NCBI RefSeq assembly: GCF_014489495.1
Contig: NZ_CP060781.1
Coordinates: forward strand, 62,001 to 126,000
Direction of reading: 5' to 3'
Length of the DNA stretch: 64,000 nt
From: Sphingomonas daechungensis
Lineage (GTDB): Bacteria > Pseudomonadota > Alphaproteobacteria > Sphingomonadales > Sphingomonadaceae
This document shows, in pieces, positions 17,501 to 28,570 of this stretch; position 1 is the stretch's first letter, and every line of letters begins with the position of its first letter. The position numbers were made by a program, and so were the translations under genes. The notes under the pieces were generated by a model. The model was not told where the DNA came from, searched no databases, and worked only from the letters and a program-made list of their open reading frames with translations.

Positions 17501-17742
17501 TCCCAACGAACGTCTACGACTTCTCGGTCAAGGACTACTGGCTGCACACGGCGGCGCTTCGGTACGAGCCGAACAACCGTTACAGCCTGACGGCCGGTGT
17601 TCGGAACGTCTTCGACAAGAAGCCGCCGAAGATCACTGCCGAGGATCCGTTCGTGAACACCATCGCGAACATTCCGCTGCAGTCCGGATGGGACTTCCGT
17701 GGCCGGACGTTCTTCATCAACGCACAAGCCAAAATCTTTTGA
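14576..17742 (+). CDS. TonB-dependent outer-membrane receptor 1, one frameshift
   Basis: A signal peptide (cleavage after ANA, about residue 28) is followed by a Pro/Thr-rich linker, a VVVVGSRIRRD TonB-box-proximal segment, and a plug domain (SLRGLGATRTLILLNGRRI, RIEVLNTGASSIYGSDAVAGVVNIV). The barrel follows and ends in the typical aromatic C-terminus (INAQAKIF). The frame breaks near 15890 in GCCC; one more C gives DYAPNSPLLLSANGG and a protein of about 1055 residues. The large-receptor layout with long loops is common in sphingomonads and Caulobacter. The substrate cannot be read; it heads a two-receptor segment. Confidence 0.9.
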
Positions 17743-17749
17743 TCAATTT

Positions 17750-17777
17750 GGGAGCCCGGGCATCCGCCCGGGCTCCC
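17750..17777 (+). terminator. Strong intergenic hairpin between the two receptors
   Basis: A perfect 12-base stem GGGAGCCCGGGC / GCCCGGGCTCCC with a 4-base loop (ATCC) lies 8 bases after the first receptor stop. No T run follows, so it may be an mRNA-stabilising or attenuating element rather than a full terminator. Confidence 0.7.
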
Positions 17778-17815
17778 TCAGTTAGTTGAATGCACCTGAG
17801 AAATAGGGGACCAAA

Positions 17816-20800
17816 ATGAAGACGAGCTTCCGTCAAAACCTGCTCGCATCGACCTTGCTGGTCGGTACGGCTGCGCTGGCAACGCCGGCGTGGGCACAGG
17901 ACACGCAGTCAGCGGATCCAGCGGCTTCGCAGCCAACCGGACCGGTTGAGGCGCAGCCGACTCCAACGGTCGCCGCCGATGGGGATGCCGTTGAGTCCGG
18001 ACAGGACATTATCGTTACCGGCTCGCGCATTCCGCAGCCGAACTTGGAATCGGCTGCACCGGTCACGGTCGTTTCCGACCAGGACGTGAAGCTCTCCGGT
18101 ACATCCAGGATCGAAGACGTCCTCAACCAGCTCCCGTCCGTCGGCGCCGCGCAGACGTCCGGTGTGTCGAACGGCGCGACCGGTACGGCCGAAGTCGACC
18201 TTCGCTACCTGGGCGGCAAGCGCTCGCTGGTTCTGATCAACGGCCGCCGCATGATGCCGGGCGATCCGAACAGCAGCAACCTGTCGGCCGACTTGAACGT
18301 CATCCCCGCAGCGTTGATCAAGCGGGCGGAAGTCCTGACCGGCGGCGCATCATCCGTGTACGGTGCTGACGCGGTCGCAGGCGTCGTCAACTTCATCATG
18401 GATACCAGCTTCGAGGGCATCCGCTTCGACGGCAACTACAGCATCTGGCAGCACAACCAGGACGATCCAAGCGTCAGCGGCGGCCTTCACGTGAGCGACA
18501 TCATCAACGCTCGCGGCTTCCCGCTTCCGACCGGCAGCACGACTGACGGACGTTCGTTCGACGGCACGGTCACCATCGGCGCCGGCTTCGACGACGGCCG
18601 CGGCCATGCCGTTGCCTACTTCGGCTATCGCAACACCAAGCCGGTTCTTCAGCGCGACCGCGACTTTTCGGCGTGCGTGCTGCAGAACACCGGCGGTGGC
18701 GTTCCCCGTTGCGGTGGTTCCGCCACTGCGAACCCGGGCACTGCGGTGATCTTTGCGACCACGACGACCAATGGCACGGCCATTACGTCGACGGTTGCGG
18801 CACTCGGCCGGGAACGATCACGCCGTTCGCCCAGAACCTCTACAACTTCGCGCCGCTGAACTACTTCCAGCGGCCGGACGAGCGTTACATCGCCGGCGCG
18901 TTCGCCGATTACGAGATCAGCCCTGCGCTGAAGCCGTACCTCGAGTTCATGTTCATGGACGACCGGACGCTGGCGCAGATCGCGCCCTCGGGCGACTTCG
19001 GCAACACGCTGACCATCAACTGCGACAACCCGCTGATGTCGGCTGCGCAGCTGGCGGTGATCTGCGGCAATCCGAACAACGTCATCAACGGTTTCGTCGG
19101 GAACTTCCCGCTGGCGACCGGCGCTCCGTACAATCCGAACCCGGGTGCGGCGCCGATCAATTTCTTCGACGCCCGCGGCAACACCTATAACCAGGCGTTC
19201 TTCCAGCTTCTCCGTCGTAACACGGAAGGCGGCCCGCGTATTTCCGACCTTCGTCACCAGGCGTGGCGCGGGTTCTTGGAACCAAGGGCGACCTGTCGAG
19301 CATCTTCTCGTACGACGCCTACTTCCAGTACGGCCGCACGAACTACACGCAGGTCTACAAGAACGAGTTCTCGATCGCTCGCCTGAACCGCGCGCTCAAC
19401 GCCGTGAACGTCGATGCCAATGGCGTCGTCGTCCCGGTCGGAACGCCCGGTTCGTCGATCGTCTGCCGCTCGGTGCTCGACAACAGTGATCCGACTTGCG
19501 TCCCGTATGATCCGTTCGGCGCAGCTCCGTCGGCGGCGTCGATCAACTACCTGAACGTCTTCGGCGTCATCCAGGGCATCACGTCGGAACAGATCGGCCA
19601 CTTCGACATCACCGGCCTGCTTGGCGATGCCGGCATCAAGACGCCGTGGGCGGAAGATGGCGTGGGCATCAACGTCGGTGTCGAGTACCGGCGTGAATCG
19701 CTCGAGCTGAACCCGGACACGTCGTTCCAGACGGGCGATCTGACGGGTCAGGGTGCACCGACGCTTCCAGTCAGCGGCAACTTCCGCGTATGGGACGTGT
19801 TCGGCGAAGCCCAGATCCCGATCATCCAGAACCAGGGATCGAGGAGTTCACGATCGGCCTCGGTTACCGGAAGTCGTGGTACGACATCAGCAGCGGCGGT
19901 GGCTATGACACCGACACGTACAAGATCTCGGCCGAGTTCGCTCCGGTGAGCGACATCCGGTTCCGCGGCTCGTACAACCGTGCGGCTCGTGCCCCGAACA
20001 TCCAGGAGCTGTTCGCTCCGCAGTTCGTCGGCCTCGATGGCGCCAACGATCCTTGCGCCAAGGTCATTACCGCGACCGACTATGGCTGCCTTGCGCAGGG
20101 CCTGGTCGTCGGCCAGTCGCCGACTGCCAACCCGGCCGGCCAGTATAACGGCCTGCTCGGCGGCAACCCGAACCTCAAGCCGGAGAAGGGCACGACCTGG
20201 ACGATCGGTACGGTCATCCAGCCGCGCTTCATCCCGAGGTTCGCGCTGACGATCGACTGGTGGAACATCAAGCTCGAGAACGCCATCCAGGGCTATGGTG
20301 CGGACGCGATCATCAACACCTGCGTTGGTGATACGACCGCGACGTTCGTGTCCCCGGCCTGCGCTCTCATCCAGCGCGATGCCGCCGGCTCGATCTGGCT
20401 GACGCCGAACGGTTTCGTGGTCGACACGCCGGTCAATACGGCGACGATCAAGGAAGCCGGCCTCGACGTGAACGCGTCCTACTCCCATGGACTGTTCAAC
20501 CTCGGCAAGCTCGGCTGGAGCTTCGTCGGGACGTACATGGACAAGTACGACGTCAACAACGGCCTGTCGCAGCCTTACTCCTGTAAGGGCCGCTATGGTC
20601 CGGTCTGCTCCGGCGGCACGGTTGCCGCGTCGGCGCCGATCCCGACCTGGAGGCACAAGCTGCGGACGACCTGGACGTCGAACTTCGGCCTCGGGCTGTC
20701 GCTGCAGTGGCGTCATATCGGGAAGGTCAAGGCGGAAACGCTGGATCCGAGCAACACCGTCAACGGTGCGTTCAACTTCGATCCGGGCCTGCACGTGAAG

Positions 20801-21205
20801 GCGCAGAACTACCTCGACCTGTCGGCAACCTACACGCTGATGGATCGGATCAACCTGCGTGCCGGTGTCAACAACCTGACCGACAACGATCCGCCGCTCA
20901 TCACGGGTGGCAACGCAGGTCGTGCCGGCTCGAACCTTTGCCCGGCTGGTCCGTGCAACGGCAACACGTACCCGGGCACCTGGGATGCGCTCGGCCGTCT
21001 CCTCTGGGTAGGCGCGACGATCGACTTCCTGCCGCCGAAGCCGGCTCCGGCTCCGGTTGCACCGCCGCCGCCGCCTCCGCCGCCGCCCCCGCCGCCGCCT
21101 GCCACGCAGACGTGCCCGGACGGCTCGGTGATCCTGGCGACCGAGGCATGCCCGGCTCCGCCGCCGCCGCCTCCGCCGCCGCCGCCGGCGCCAGAGCGCG
21201 GCTAA
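17816..21205 (+). CDS. TonB-dependent outer-membrane receptor 2 with Pro-rich C-terminal tail, three frameshifts
   Basis: A signal peptide (cleavage after AWA, about residue 23) precedes IIVTGSRIPQPN and the plug (LRYLGGKRSLVLINGRRM, KRAEVLTGGASSVYGADAVAGVVNF). Breaks near 18808, 19270 and 19838 are each mended by one C or G, giving about 1130 residues. The final barrel strand, LLWVGATIDFL, is followed by about 57 residues with two long proline runs around a CPDGSVILATEAC segment. Such a tail past the barrel is unusual for porin-type export, which normally needs a C-terminal aromatic. The substrate is unknown. Confidence 0.88.
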
Positions 21206-21229
21206 GCGGAAACGCTAGCTCGAAGATTG

Positions 21230-21267
21230 GGGCGGTGGACCAAACGGTCCGCCGCCCTTTTCTTTGG
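21230..21267 (+). terminator. Rho-independent terminator after receptor 2
   Basis: The arms GGGCGGTGGACC (21230-21241) and GGTCCGCCGCCC (21246-21257) pair over 12 bases with one G-U, with a 4-base AAAC loop, then TTTTCTTT. It lies 24 bases past the stop codon. Confidence 0.85.
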
Positions 21268-21319
21268 CAGGAGGGCAAGACGAGCCGTGAGAGCCTGCTC
21301 AGCTCCAAGATCGAAAGAG

Positions 21320-21823
21320 CTACGCGGCTTCGGAGTTCTTCAGGAAAATGTACATTCGGTCGAGCCAGTCGATCCTGGACCGCAGGGAACGAACGGCGCT
21401 GTCGTGGACGAACTCCTTGAACGGCACTTCGACCGACCGGCCGTACTCTTCGAGTTCGTCAAGCTTCGAGTGAAGCTGCTCCTTCGCATTGAGAACCCAT
21501 CGCGCCCGCTCATCCGCGCTCAGCAGTTCAAATGACTGCACACGGGTGCGTAATGGATCATCCAGAAGGAGGTGATCGGGGCGTATCTTCAGCACCCAGT
21601 CCTTGACTGCCCGTCGGCCCAGCGCTGTGCAGCTCAGCTCCTCTGTTCCGCGTCGATCGGCATCCTTTCGACGCTTCGAAATCAGCCCTTCTTCTTCCAA
21701 CCGGCTGATCAGCGGGTAGATCTTGCCCTTGCTCGTATTGAAATTGCTGATCGGAGAGTCCGAGTAGATCTTGATGATCTGGTACGATGTCGTCGGTTGA
21801 ATGCGCAGCACGAGCGAGAGCAA
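21320..21823 (-). CDS. PadR-family transcriptional regulator
   Basis: The product has a PadR winged helix: LSLVLRIQPTTSYQIIKIY, NTSKGKIYPLISRLEEEGLISKRR, and TALGRRAVKDWV, then a C-terminal coiled dimerisation helix. The reading frame is open further upstream (DLTDNEGTLLSLV), but the only in-frame start I find is TTG at 21823; the true start may be obscured by an indel near 21850. PadR proteins are repressors. The gene is convergent with receptor 2 and divergent from the LytS gene 184 bases away, so it could regulate either. Confidence 0.75.
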   Translation of the reverse strand: MLSLVLRIQPTTSYQIIKIYSDSPISNFNTSKGKIYPLISRLEEEGLISKRRKDADRRGTEELSCTALGRRAVKDWVLKIRPDHLLLDDPLRTRVQSFELLSADERARWVLNAKEQLHSKLDELEEYGRSVEVPFKEFVHDSAVRSLRSRIDWLDRMYIFLKNSEAA

Positions 21824-22007
21824 TGTGCCCTCGTTATCGGTCAGGTCGCGCTTCCCCTTGGCACAACGGCCGCTCGCCTAGAAATTAAGCCTGCACCGAG
21901 AGATAAAGAGGGGCGTATCGTTGGGCAAGCGTATGTAACAAGAGTGTCGCAATGCTTGTTGACGAAATGGTGATGCTCGATCGTAGAAGTCGCGGGGGCG
22001 AGTCAGC

Positions 22008-23090
22008 ATGGTGAGGCCGGAAGTCTTCAGTAGTGCGGAAAGGCGCTCGTTTCGGCGGGAAGCCCTCGCGCTGACGGTAGCGGTCTGGGTCGCCCATTAT
22101 GTCATCTTCACGGCGCGCGACTTCGTCGTTCAAAGAGCCCAGCTGGCTACGGTCGTCGTCCTTCGGACCGGCTGGACCCTAATGGGAGCCGCAATCTGCG
22201 CCGCCATCTACTTCATTCTTGGTCAGTTCCGCGATTCACGGTTCGCGACGCAGCTGTTCATCGCGGGACTATTGTGCTTCCCGGCAGCCTTCATCCAGGC
22301 GGGCGCGGTCTACTTTTCGAAGGTTGCCACCGGCGTGCCCCTGACCATTGAGGGATCCATGCTCATGGAGCTGGTTCGATCGGCAACGTCGTGGGTGTGG
22401 ATCTACTTCGGCTGGGCAGTCTGCCTGCTGGCGCTGCAATACAATCTACGCGCCCGGCGTGAGCAGCGCCTTCGTGCCGAGGCTTTGGCGCTCGCCCATG
22501 AGGCTCAGATGCGCGCGCTGCGGTACCAGCTCAATCCGCATTTCCTGTTCAATACGCTCAACTCAATCGCCGCCTTGATGCTCGACGGCAACGCCCGCGT
22601 CGCGGAAACCATGCTCCGCAAGCTGTCAGGGTTCCTTCGGCAGGGATTGGCGGGCGATTCACTGGACGACGTCCAGCTCCAACACGAGGTCGATCACCAG
22701 CGGCTCTATTTCGACATCGAGCAGCTTCGGTTTCCGGAGCGCCTGTCAGTGGAAGTCGACATTCCCGACGAGTTGCGGAACGCACTTGTCCCGAGCTTCA
22801 TCCTCCAGCCAATTGTGGAGAATGCGGTCAAATATGCCGTTGCGCCGAGCAACGAACGGACGACGATCAGAATCGTGGCACGAGATGTTGGCGGGATGCT
22901 GCAACTGTCGGTGACCGACGACGGCAAAGCCGGAAGCAAAGGTCTTCCGGGAACAGGCATCGGCTTGGTCAACGTCCAGAAACGGCTCGCGAGCCGCTTC
23001 GGCGACCGATACACTTTCGACGACGGGCCGCTGAGCCCGAACGGCTATCGGGTGGAATTCGCGCTGCCGCTGAAAAAGGCCGCGGCTTGA
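22008..23090 (+). CDS. LytS/YehU-type sensor histidine kinase
   Basis: The 360-residue protein has about four hydrophobic helices in residues 20-150, then a coiled linker (RAEALALAHEAQMRALRYQ) leading into the LytS-type His box LNPHFLFNTLNSIAAL (His near 178), and an HATPase domain with IVENAVKYAV (N box) and GTGIGLVNVQKRL (G box). These kinases sit in the inner membrane and phosphorylate a LytTR regulator. The downstream regulator gene overlaps its stop, forming a two-component operon. Confidence 0.9.
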   Translation: MVRPEVFSSAERRSFRREALALTVAVWVAHYVIFTARDFVVQRAQLATVVVLRTGWTLMGAAICAAIYFILGQFRDSRFATQLFIAGLLCFPAAFIQAGAVYFSKVATGVPLTIEGSMLMELVRSATSWVWIYFGWAVCLLALQYNLRARREQRLRAEALALAHEAQMRALRYQLNPHFLFNTLNSIAALMLDGNARVAETMLRKLSGFLRQGLAGDSLDDVQLQHEVDHQRLYFDIEQLRFPERLSVEVDIPDELRNALVPSFILQPIVENAVKYAVAPSNERTTIRIVARDVGGMLQLSVTDDGKAGSKGLPGTGIGLVNVQKRLASRFGDRYTFDDGPLSPNGYRVEFALPLKKAAA

Positions 23091-23865
23091 CGCTACGCGT
23101 CGTGATTGCGGACGACGAGCCCCTCGCGGTTCGCCGCTTGCAGATTGCTCTTGGCAACCTGCATGACATTGAGATCGTCGGTTCGGCAGGGACGGAGAAG
23201 AGGCGCTTGAGCTTATCACCGAACTAAGCCCGGACGTAGTCTTGCTCGATATCCGAATGCCGAAACTGTCGGGCCTACAGCTCATCGAAGCGCTGGATTC
23301 TCCGTCGCCTCCCGCAGTCATATTCATCACCGCGTATGAGAGCTTCGCGGTCGATGCCTTTCGGGAGGGCGCGATCGACTATCTGCTCAAGCCGTTAGAT
23401 GAGGAGCGCCTGGCAATTGCCGTCGATCGTGCCCGGCGGTCGCTCGAGACCCGGGATGCCGGGGAACGTATCGCTGAATTGCGCGGTGCGCTCACGTCGC
23501 TCCAGATCGAGGATGAAGCTCGGGAGCAATCACGCTACGAAAAGCACCTCTGGGTGAGTTCGCGGGGACATGTCACGCGTGTGCCGGTCAGTGAGGTTCG
23601 CTGGTTTCAGGCGGAGGGCGATTACGTCGTCGTTCACGCTGAAGGCGGAGATTACCTTATCCACGACAGCCTGCGGGACCTCGAATCGCGTCTCGACCCG
23701 GAGAAATTCCTTCGAGTCCACCGCAGCGCGATTGTGGCGACACATTCCGTCGCGGGCGTCGGCAGGACGGAGTTCGGCGTCCTCCAGCTGCGTCTCGTGG
23801 ATGGATCGGCCGTTTCGGTCAGCCGCACGTACAAAAAGGCGACGCGCGCGGCGCTAGGAATCTGA
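23087..23865 (+). CDS. LytTR-family response regulator, one frameshift
   Basis: The start is the TTG overlapping the kinase stop, or GTG at 23101. The receiver domain begins LRVVIADDEPLAVRRLQIAL; a break near 23193 (GGG, one G missing) rejoins GDGEEALELI to the phospho-acceptor strand VLLDIRMP, then FITAYES and the K of LLKPLDEE. The C-terminal half is a LytTR DNA-binding domain (VRWFQAEGDYVVVHAEGGDYLI, FLRVHRSAIV, VSRTYKKATRAAL). It binds direct repeats in promoters of target genes and is the partner of the upstream kinase. Confidence 0.9.
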
Positions 23866-24191
23866 TCCTAGTAGAGGCCCGGCCTGGGGCGAGCGACAGG
23901 CTTACTCGGTTCAGACTGGACGGTCGAATTCCGGTTCGACCGGCGATTGCCGTCATCGAACGGCTTTCTTTCGACCTTTTGCCAGACTGAACTTGGCTCA
24001 ACTCGACTCATGCCGGACTCCACAGGGGCGACCGCTAAACGCCTTAGTCGCTCCTCCAGGCGTTACGTTGACCGGAGTTAGCTTCGGGAGTGCCTTTTCG
24101 CCGACTCGCACGTTTGGTTCGGTGAACGGCCTGTTTCGGGTCCCTTCAACGACAATCCTGCCGGATTCCCGACGGTTAGTCGGAGCGATCG
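23866..24191. other. Intergenic region, convergent genes
   Basis: This 326-base gap lies between the plus-strand LytTR gene and the minus-strand DUF4010 gene. The only structure I see is a weak 5-base stem with TCG loop (CCGGTTCGACCGG, 23931-23943). Open frames here show no family and no ribosome site. Confidence 0.4.
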
Positions 24192-25454
24192 TTAGAGCGA
24201 CAGGAAAGTAATCCCGATACTGACGGCCAGCGCCAGCATGCTTGCAGCGAGCGCGAGTGCGGCGGATTTGCCCTTCGACCGGGCGTAGGCAAGGGTAATG
24301 CCAAGCTTGACCGCCATGTTGGCGAGAATGGTGCCGGCAAGGGCCAGCGCGGCAAATGTGGCGCCGATCATCTCTGGACGCAGACCACCGGCAGTCACGA
24401 TTGCTACATCGACGTCCATCGTTCCGATAATCAAGAGCAGCACGGCAATGCCTCGTTCGCCGAACCGGCCCTGCGCCCAGGCGCCCGCCGCGGCGGCGGC
24501 CGCGACGAAGACGAGGAAGGCAAGTGCGGGCAGCAGCGCGATCGGATTGCCGGGCGCTGATGATCCTTCGTTGTGCGGTGCACTCCGGTAAAGCCACCAT
24601 CCTGCCAGAGCAGCGACGATCACTGCCGGGGCGACGATCAGAGCGAACGGCACGAGCAGCCGCGTGGCGATTAGCCCCACCAGCACCAGCACGCGCAGGT
24701 ACATGATCGCAGAAGCGAGCGCGATGCCCGCCGGCTCGGCTCCCGCGCGCTGGTCGGAGCCGAGACGCTGGGCAAGCGACTGGGTTACAGCGGTCGAGCT
24801 GTACAGCCCGCCGATGACGGCCGTCGCGATGGTCCCGTGGCGTTCCCCGAAAATGCGGTTCGCCACGTATCCGAGGAATGAGAAACCGGTGACGAGGACC
24901 ACCACGAGCCAAAGCTTCTGCGGGTTCCAGGCTCCGTAGGGACCGTATTGCCCATCCGGCAGGAACGGCAGAATCGCGCCAGCGATCACCGCAAAACGGG
25001 CGAGGGCCTTCACGTCTTCCTGATCCAGCCGGTCGATGAAATCGTGCACCTCTGCCTTCAGGGCGAGGACGAGAGTCACGAGTGTTGCGCCGACGATGGC
25101 GAGCGCCGGGTTGCCACTTCCCGCTACGAAGCCAAGCGCGATGGTCGCCATGGCCGCGATCGGACTCGTTGCGTCGGGGCGATCATTGATGTCGACCCGG
25201 TGCGCATAGCCGATTGTCATGACGGCCGCAGCTCCGGCGACCACGGCTCCGGCAGCCAGTTGATGACCCTGGCTACTGATGAGACCGGAAAGGCCAGACG
25301 CCATTCCAATCAGGGTGAAGGTCCGGACGCCGGCGACACGGGCGCCTTCCTTCTCGCTACGAAGGGTGAAGCCGCGCTCTATTCCGATCAGCAGGCCGCA
25401 GGCAATCGCGGTGCCAACCGCAAGCGCTTGTAGGTACCAGGCGCCGATCAGCAA
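24192..25454 (-). CDS. MgtC/DUF4010 family membrane protein
   Basis: The 420-residue product is almost entirely hydrophobic, with about 12 membrane helices. The N-terminus has LLIGIERG and RTFTLIGMASG, the MgtC/SapB-like signature, and the second half has GLYSSTAVTQSLAQR and VGLIATR typical of DUF4010. Function is unknown; MgtC-like proteins influence magnesium or envelope homeostasis. It overlaps the downstream-oriented fghA gene by seven bases (both minus strand), so it may be the last gene of that operon. Confidence 0.85.
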   Translation of the reverse strand: MLIGAWYLQALAVGTAIACGLLIGIERGFTLRSEKEGARVAGVRTFTLIGMASGLSGLISSQGHQLAAGAVVAGAAAVMTIGYAHRVDINDRPDATSPIAAMATIALGFVAGSGNPALAIVGATLVTLVLALKAEVHDFIDRLDQEDVKALARFAVIAGAILPFLPDGQYGPYGAWNPQKLWLVVVLVTGFSFLGYVANRIFGERHGTIATAVIGGLYSSTAVTQSLAQRLGSDQRAGAEPAGIALASAIMYLRVLVLVGLIATRLLVPFALIVAPAVIVAALAGWWLYRSAPHNEGSSAPGNPIALLPALAFLVFVAAAAAAGAWAQGRFGERGIAVLLLIIGTMDVDVAIVTAGGLRPEMIGATFAALALAGTILANMAVKLGITLAYARSKGKSAALALAASMLALAVSIGITFLSL

Positions 25455-26293
25455 AGCCGCTCCGCGTGCCAGGCGAGGTGCGCCGACATGAAGGTCGAGA
25501 TGAAATAGTAACTGTGATCATAGCCTTCGCGGAGGTTCAGCTGCAGGTCGATGCCCGCATCCTCGCAGGCCCGCCGCAAAAGCTCCGGCTTCAGCTCCGT
25601 ATTGAGGAAGGGGTCGGCCGTGCCAACGTCCACCAACAGCTCATCCAGTCTCGCGCCGTCTTCAATCAAGGCGACGGAGTCATGCTGGCGCCACTGCTCC
25701 GGCTCGTCGCCGAGATATCCTCCCAACGCTTTCTCACCCCACGGAACCTGGCTCGGGGCGACGATGGGAGCGAAGGTCGAGACGCTCGAGAAGCGGCCAG
25801 GATGGCTCAGAGCCACGGTCAGAGCGCCATGCCCTCCCATTGAATGACCGGTGATACCTTGCCGACCCATGTCTGCCGGAAACTCTGCCGCAACAAGTGC
25901 GGGAAGTTCCTCGGTGACGTACGTCCACATGCGATAATTCTTCGCAAAAGGCTCCTGTGTCGCGTCGACATAGAAGCCGGCGCCGAGGCCGAAATCGTAA
26001 GATCCGGAGTGATCGTCCGGGACGCCTTCGCCGCGCGGGCTTGTGTCAGGCGCGACGAAGATCAGGCCATGCTCAGCGCACGCCGCTCGATATTCGCCCT
26101 TCTCGGTCACGTTGGCATGCGTGCAGGTCAGGCCTGACAGGTACCAAATGACCGGGAGCTTCCCTCCGCCTTCGGCTTGCGGAGGCAGGAAGATCGAAAA
26201 CGTCATGTCCGTGCCGGTCGCGGCCGACGCATGCTTCACGACAAGCTGGCGCCCGCCGTGCGACCGGACGTCGCTGACGATTTCCAAACTCAC
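25448..26293 (-). CDS. fghA: S-formylglutathione hydrolase
   Basis: The 281-residue protein is an alpha/beta hydrolase of the esterase D type. It has IWYLSGLTCTHANVTEKGEY, PDTSPRG, the nucleophile elbow GHSMGGHGAL (Ser near 149), and the catalytic His in YDHSYYFISTF. It hydrolyses S-formylglutathione to formate and glutathione in the cytoplasm, the second step after the AdhC enzyme encoded two genes upstream. Its start overlaps the VOC gene by four bases. Confidence 0.95.
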   Translation of the reverse strand: MSLEIVSDVRSHGGRQLVVKHASAATGTDMTFSIFLPPQAEGGGKLPVIWYLSGLTCTHANVTEKGEYRAACAEHGLIFVAPDTSPRGEGVPDDHSGSYDFGLGAGFYVDATQEPFAKNYRMWTYVTEELPALVAAEFPADMGRQGITGHSMGGHGALTVALSHPGRFSSVSTFAPIVAPSQVPWGEKALGGYLGDEPEQWRQHDSVALIEDGARLDELLVDVGTADPFLNTELKPELLRRACEDAGIDLQLNLREGYDHSYYFISTFMSAHLAWHAERLC

Positions 26294-26676
26294 TGGCCCG
26301 CCGGGACCCGGTAGAATCCGCAGAGCTTGTTGCCGTCGGGATCGCGCAGGTAGGCAAGGTACAGCTTGCCGAAGCCGCCGTCGCGGATTCCGGGCGGATC
26401 CTCGATCGCTGTCCCGCCGTTGGCGAGACCGGCCGCATGCCAGGCATCGACGGCCTCAGGGCTTGGTGCGGCGAAGCCGATTGTCGAACCATTGCCGTGG
26501 CTGCACGCCTCACCATTGAGTGGCTCCCCGATTCCAAGTGCGCCCTGCTTCGTCATCCACCAGTCGGACTTGCCGAAGTCCTGGCCGGGCGAAAGCCCGA
26601 GCGCGCCCAGCGTCGCGTCGTAGAATTTTTTCGACCGTTCGCGGTCGCTGCATCCCAGCATGACGTGGCTGAACAT
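26290..26676 (-). CDS. VOC (glyoxalase/dioxygenase superfamily) protein
   Basis: The 128-residue protein starts after AGGGAGAGG and begins MFSHVMLGCSDRERSKKFYDATLGALGL, then a second betaalphabetabetabeta half ending AYLRDPDGNKLCGFYR, the single-chain VOC fold. It stands between adhC and fghA. Such proteins in this position may help with glutathione adducts, although the specific reaction is unknown. The start is well supported by the ribosome site and by the 4-base overlap with fghA. Confidence 0.85.
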   Translation of the reverse strand: MFSHVMLGCSDRERSKKFYDATLGALGLSPGQDFGKSDWWMTKQGALGIGEPLNGEACSHGNGSTIGFAAPSPEAVDAWHAAGLANGGTAIEDPPGIRDGGFGKLYLAYLRDPDGNKLCGFYRVPAGQ

Positions 26677-26687
26677 GATTCCTCTCC

Positions 26688-27800
<1,113 letters not shown>

Positions 27801-27831
27801 GAGTCGGTTCCCCCAATCGGTCTGGCCGTGC

Positions 27832-28509
27832 CTATGCCTCCAAGAAGCGCCTGATCCAACCGCCAACGCGCGCATTGTCGTTCGGAGCGTCCAGCGAGGC
27901 AATCGCCGCGTCCGGGTCAGGGACGACATCGTAGCGCTTCTCGATCAGCGCCTTGGCGAATGCCGGAGAAAACTCCGGGTGGAATTGGAAGGAGATAGCG
28001 GGCCGGTCGGTCCAGGCGAGACCGGCGAACGGTGTGAAATCGGACCGCGCAATAATTTCGGTATCCGATGGCTGAATTATCACTTGATCCTGGTGCGAGG
28101 CGGGCGCGGCGATCGTGGTCGCACTATCCATCCATGGCTCCCGATGGACGATGTCGTAACGATGAAGGCCTGCGCCCCAGCCTTTGTCGGACTTCTCGAC
28201 GCGCCCTCCGAGCGCTTCCGCCATTGCCTGGTGCCCGAAGCAGATCCCGACCATGCGGCTGTCTTTCGCCGCGCGGATGAACTCCAGCAGGCCGGGAATC
28301 CACGGAAGCGGGTCGTACACGCCCGCCGGCGACCCCGTGACCAGGCAGGCATCATGCTTGCCGGGATCGGGCAACTCGCCGGCCTGCACGTCGAACACCT
28401 CGATCTCGAACCCAGGGCCGAGCATCGCTTCGAACATTGCGGGGTAACTGCCGAACTCCTCGGCAAGCCGGCCGGGCGCGCGCCCCGTCTCCAGGATTGC
28501 AAGCTTCAT
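27832..28509 (-). CDS. Class I glutamine amidotransferase-like protein
   Basis: From [13 protein letters not shown] the protein has 225 residues. The nucleophile elbow is [15 protein letters not shown] (Cys near 98) and the His-Glu pair is in FQFHPEFSP (about 183). This is the GMP-synthase-type amidase fold as a free-standing domain; many such proteins are annotated as gamma-glutamyl hydrolases or amidotransferases without known substrate. It precedes the divergent aryl-CoA operon by 61 bases and could belong to neither neighbour. Confidence 0.85.
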   Translation of the reverse strand: MKLAILETGRAPGRLAEEFGSYPAMFEAMLGPGFEIEVFDVQAGELPDPGKHDACLVTGSPAGVYDPLPWIPGLLEFIRAAKDSRMVGICFGHQAMAEALGGRVEKSDKGWGAGLHRYDIVHREPWMDSATTIAAPASHQDQVIIQPSDTEIIARSDFTPFAGLAWTDRPAISFQFHPEFSPAFAKALIEKRYDVVPDPDAAIASLDAPNDNARVGGWIRRFLEA

Positions 28510-28570
28510 GGCCGCCGCCTTGCCACCGGATTTGGCTTCGGCCAATGCGTTTGCGTGAAAGGGGAGAGCG

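Noticed and set aside
15904-17727. A 607-codon open frame on the strand opposite TonB receptor 1
   Set aside because: It has no start context, signal peptide or recognisable fold and is highly basic. It follows from the codon bias of the receptor on the plus strand, which is plainly real.
21055-21195. A short-repeat array in the CCG-rich stretch
   Set aside because: It encodes the proline runs of the receptor tail in frame; repeats arise from codon use and are not a CRISPR or VNTR locus.
23998-24912. A 304-codon minus-strand frame upstream of the DUF4010 C-terminus
   Set aside because: It is an out-of-frame shadow of DUF4010, rich in Arg and with no family.
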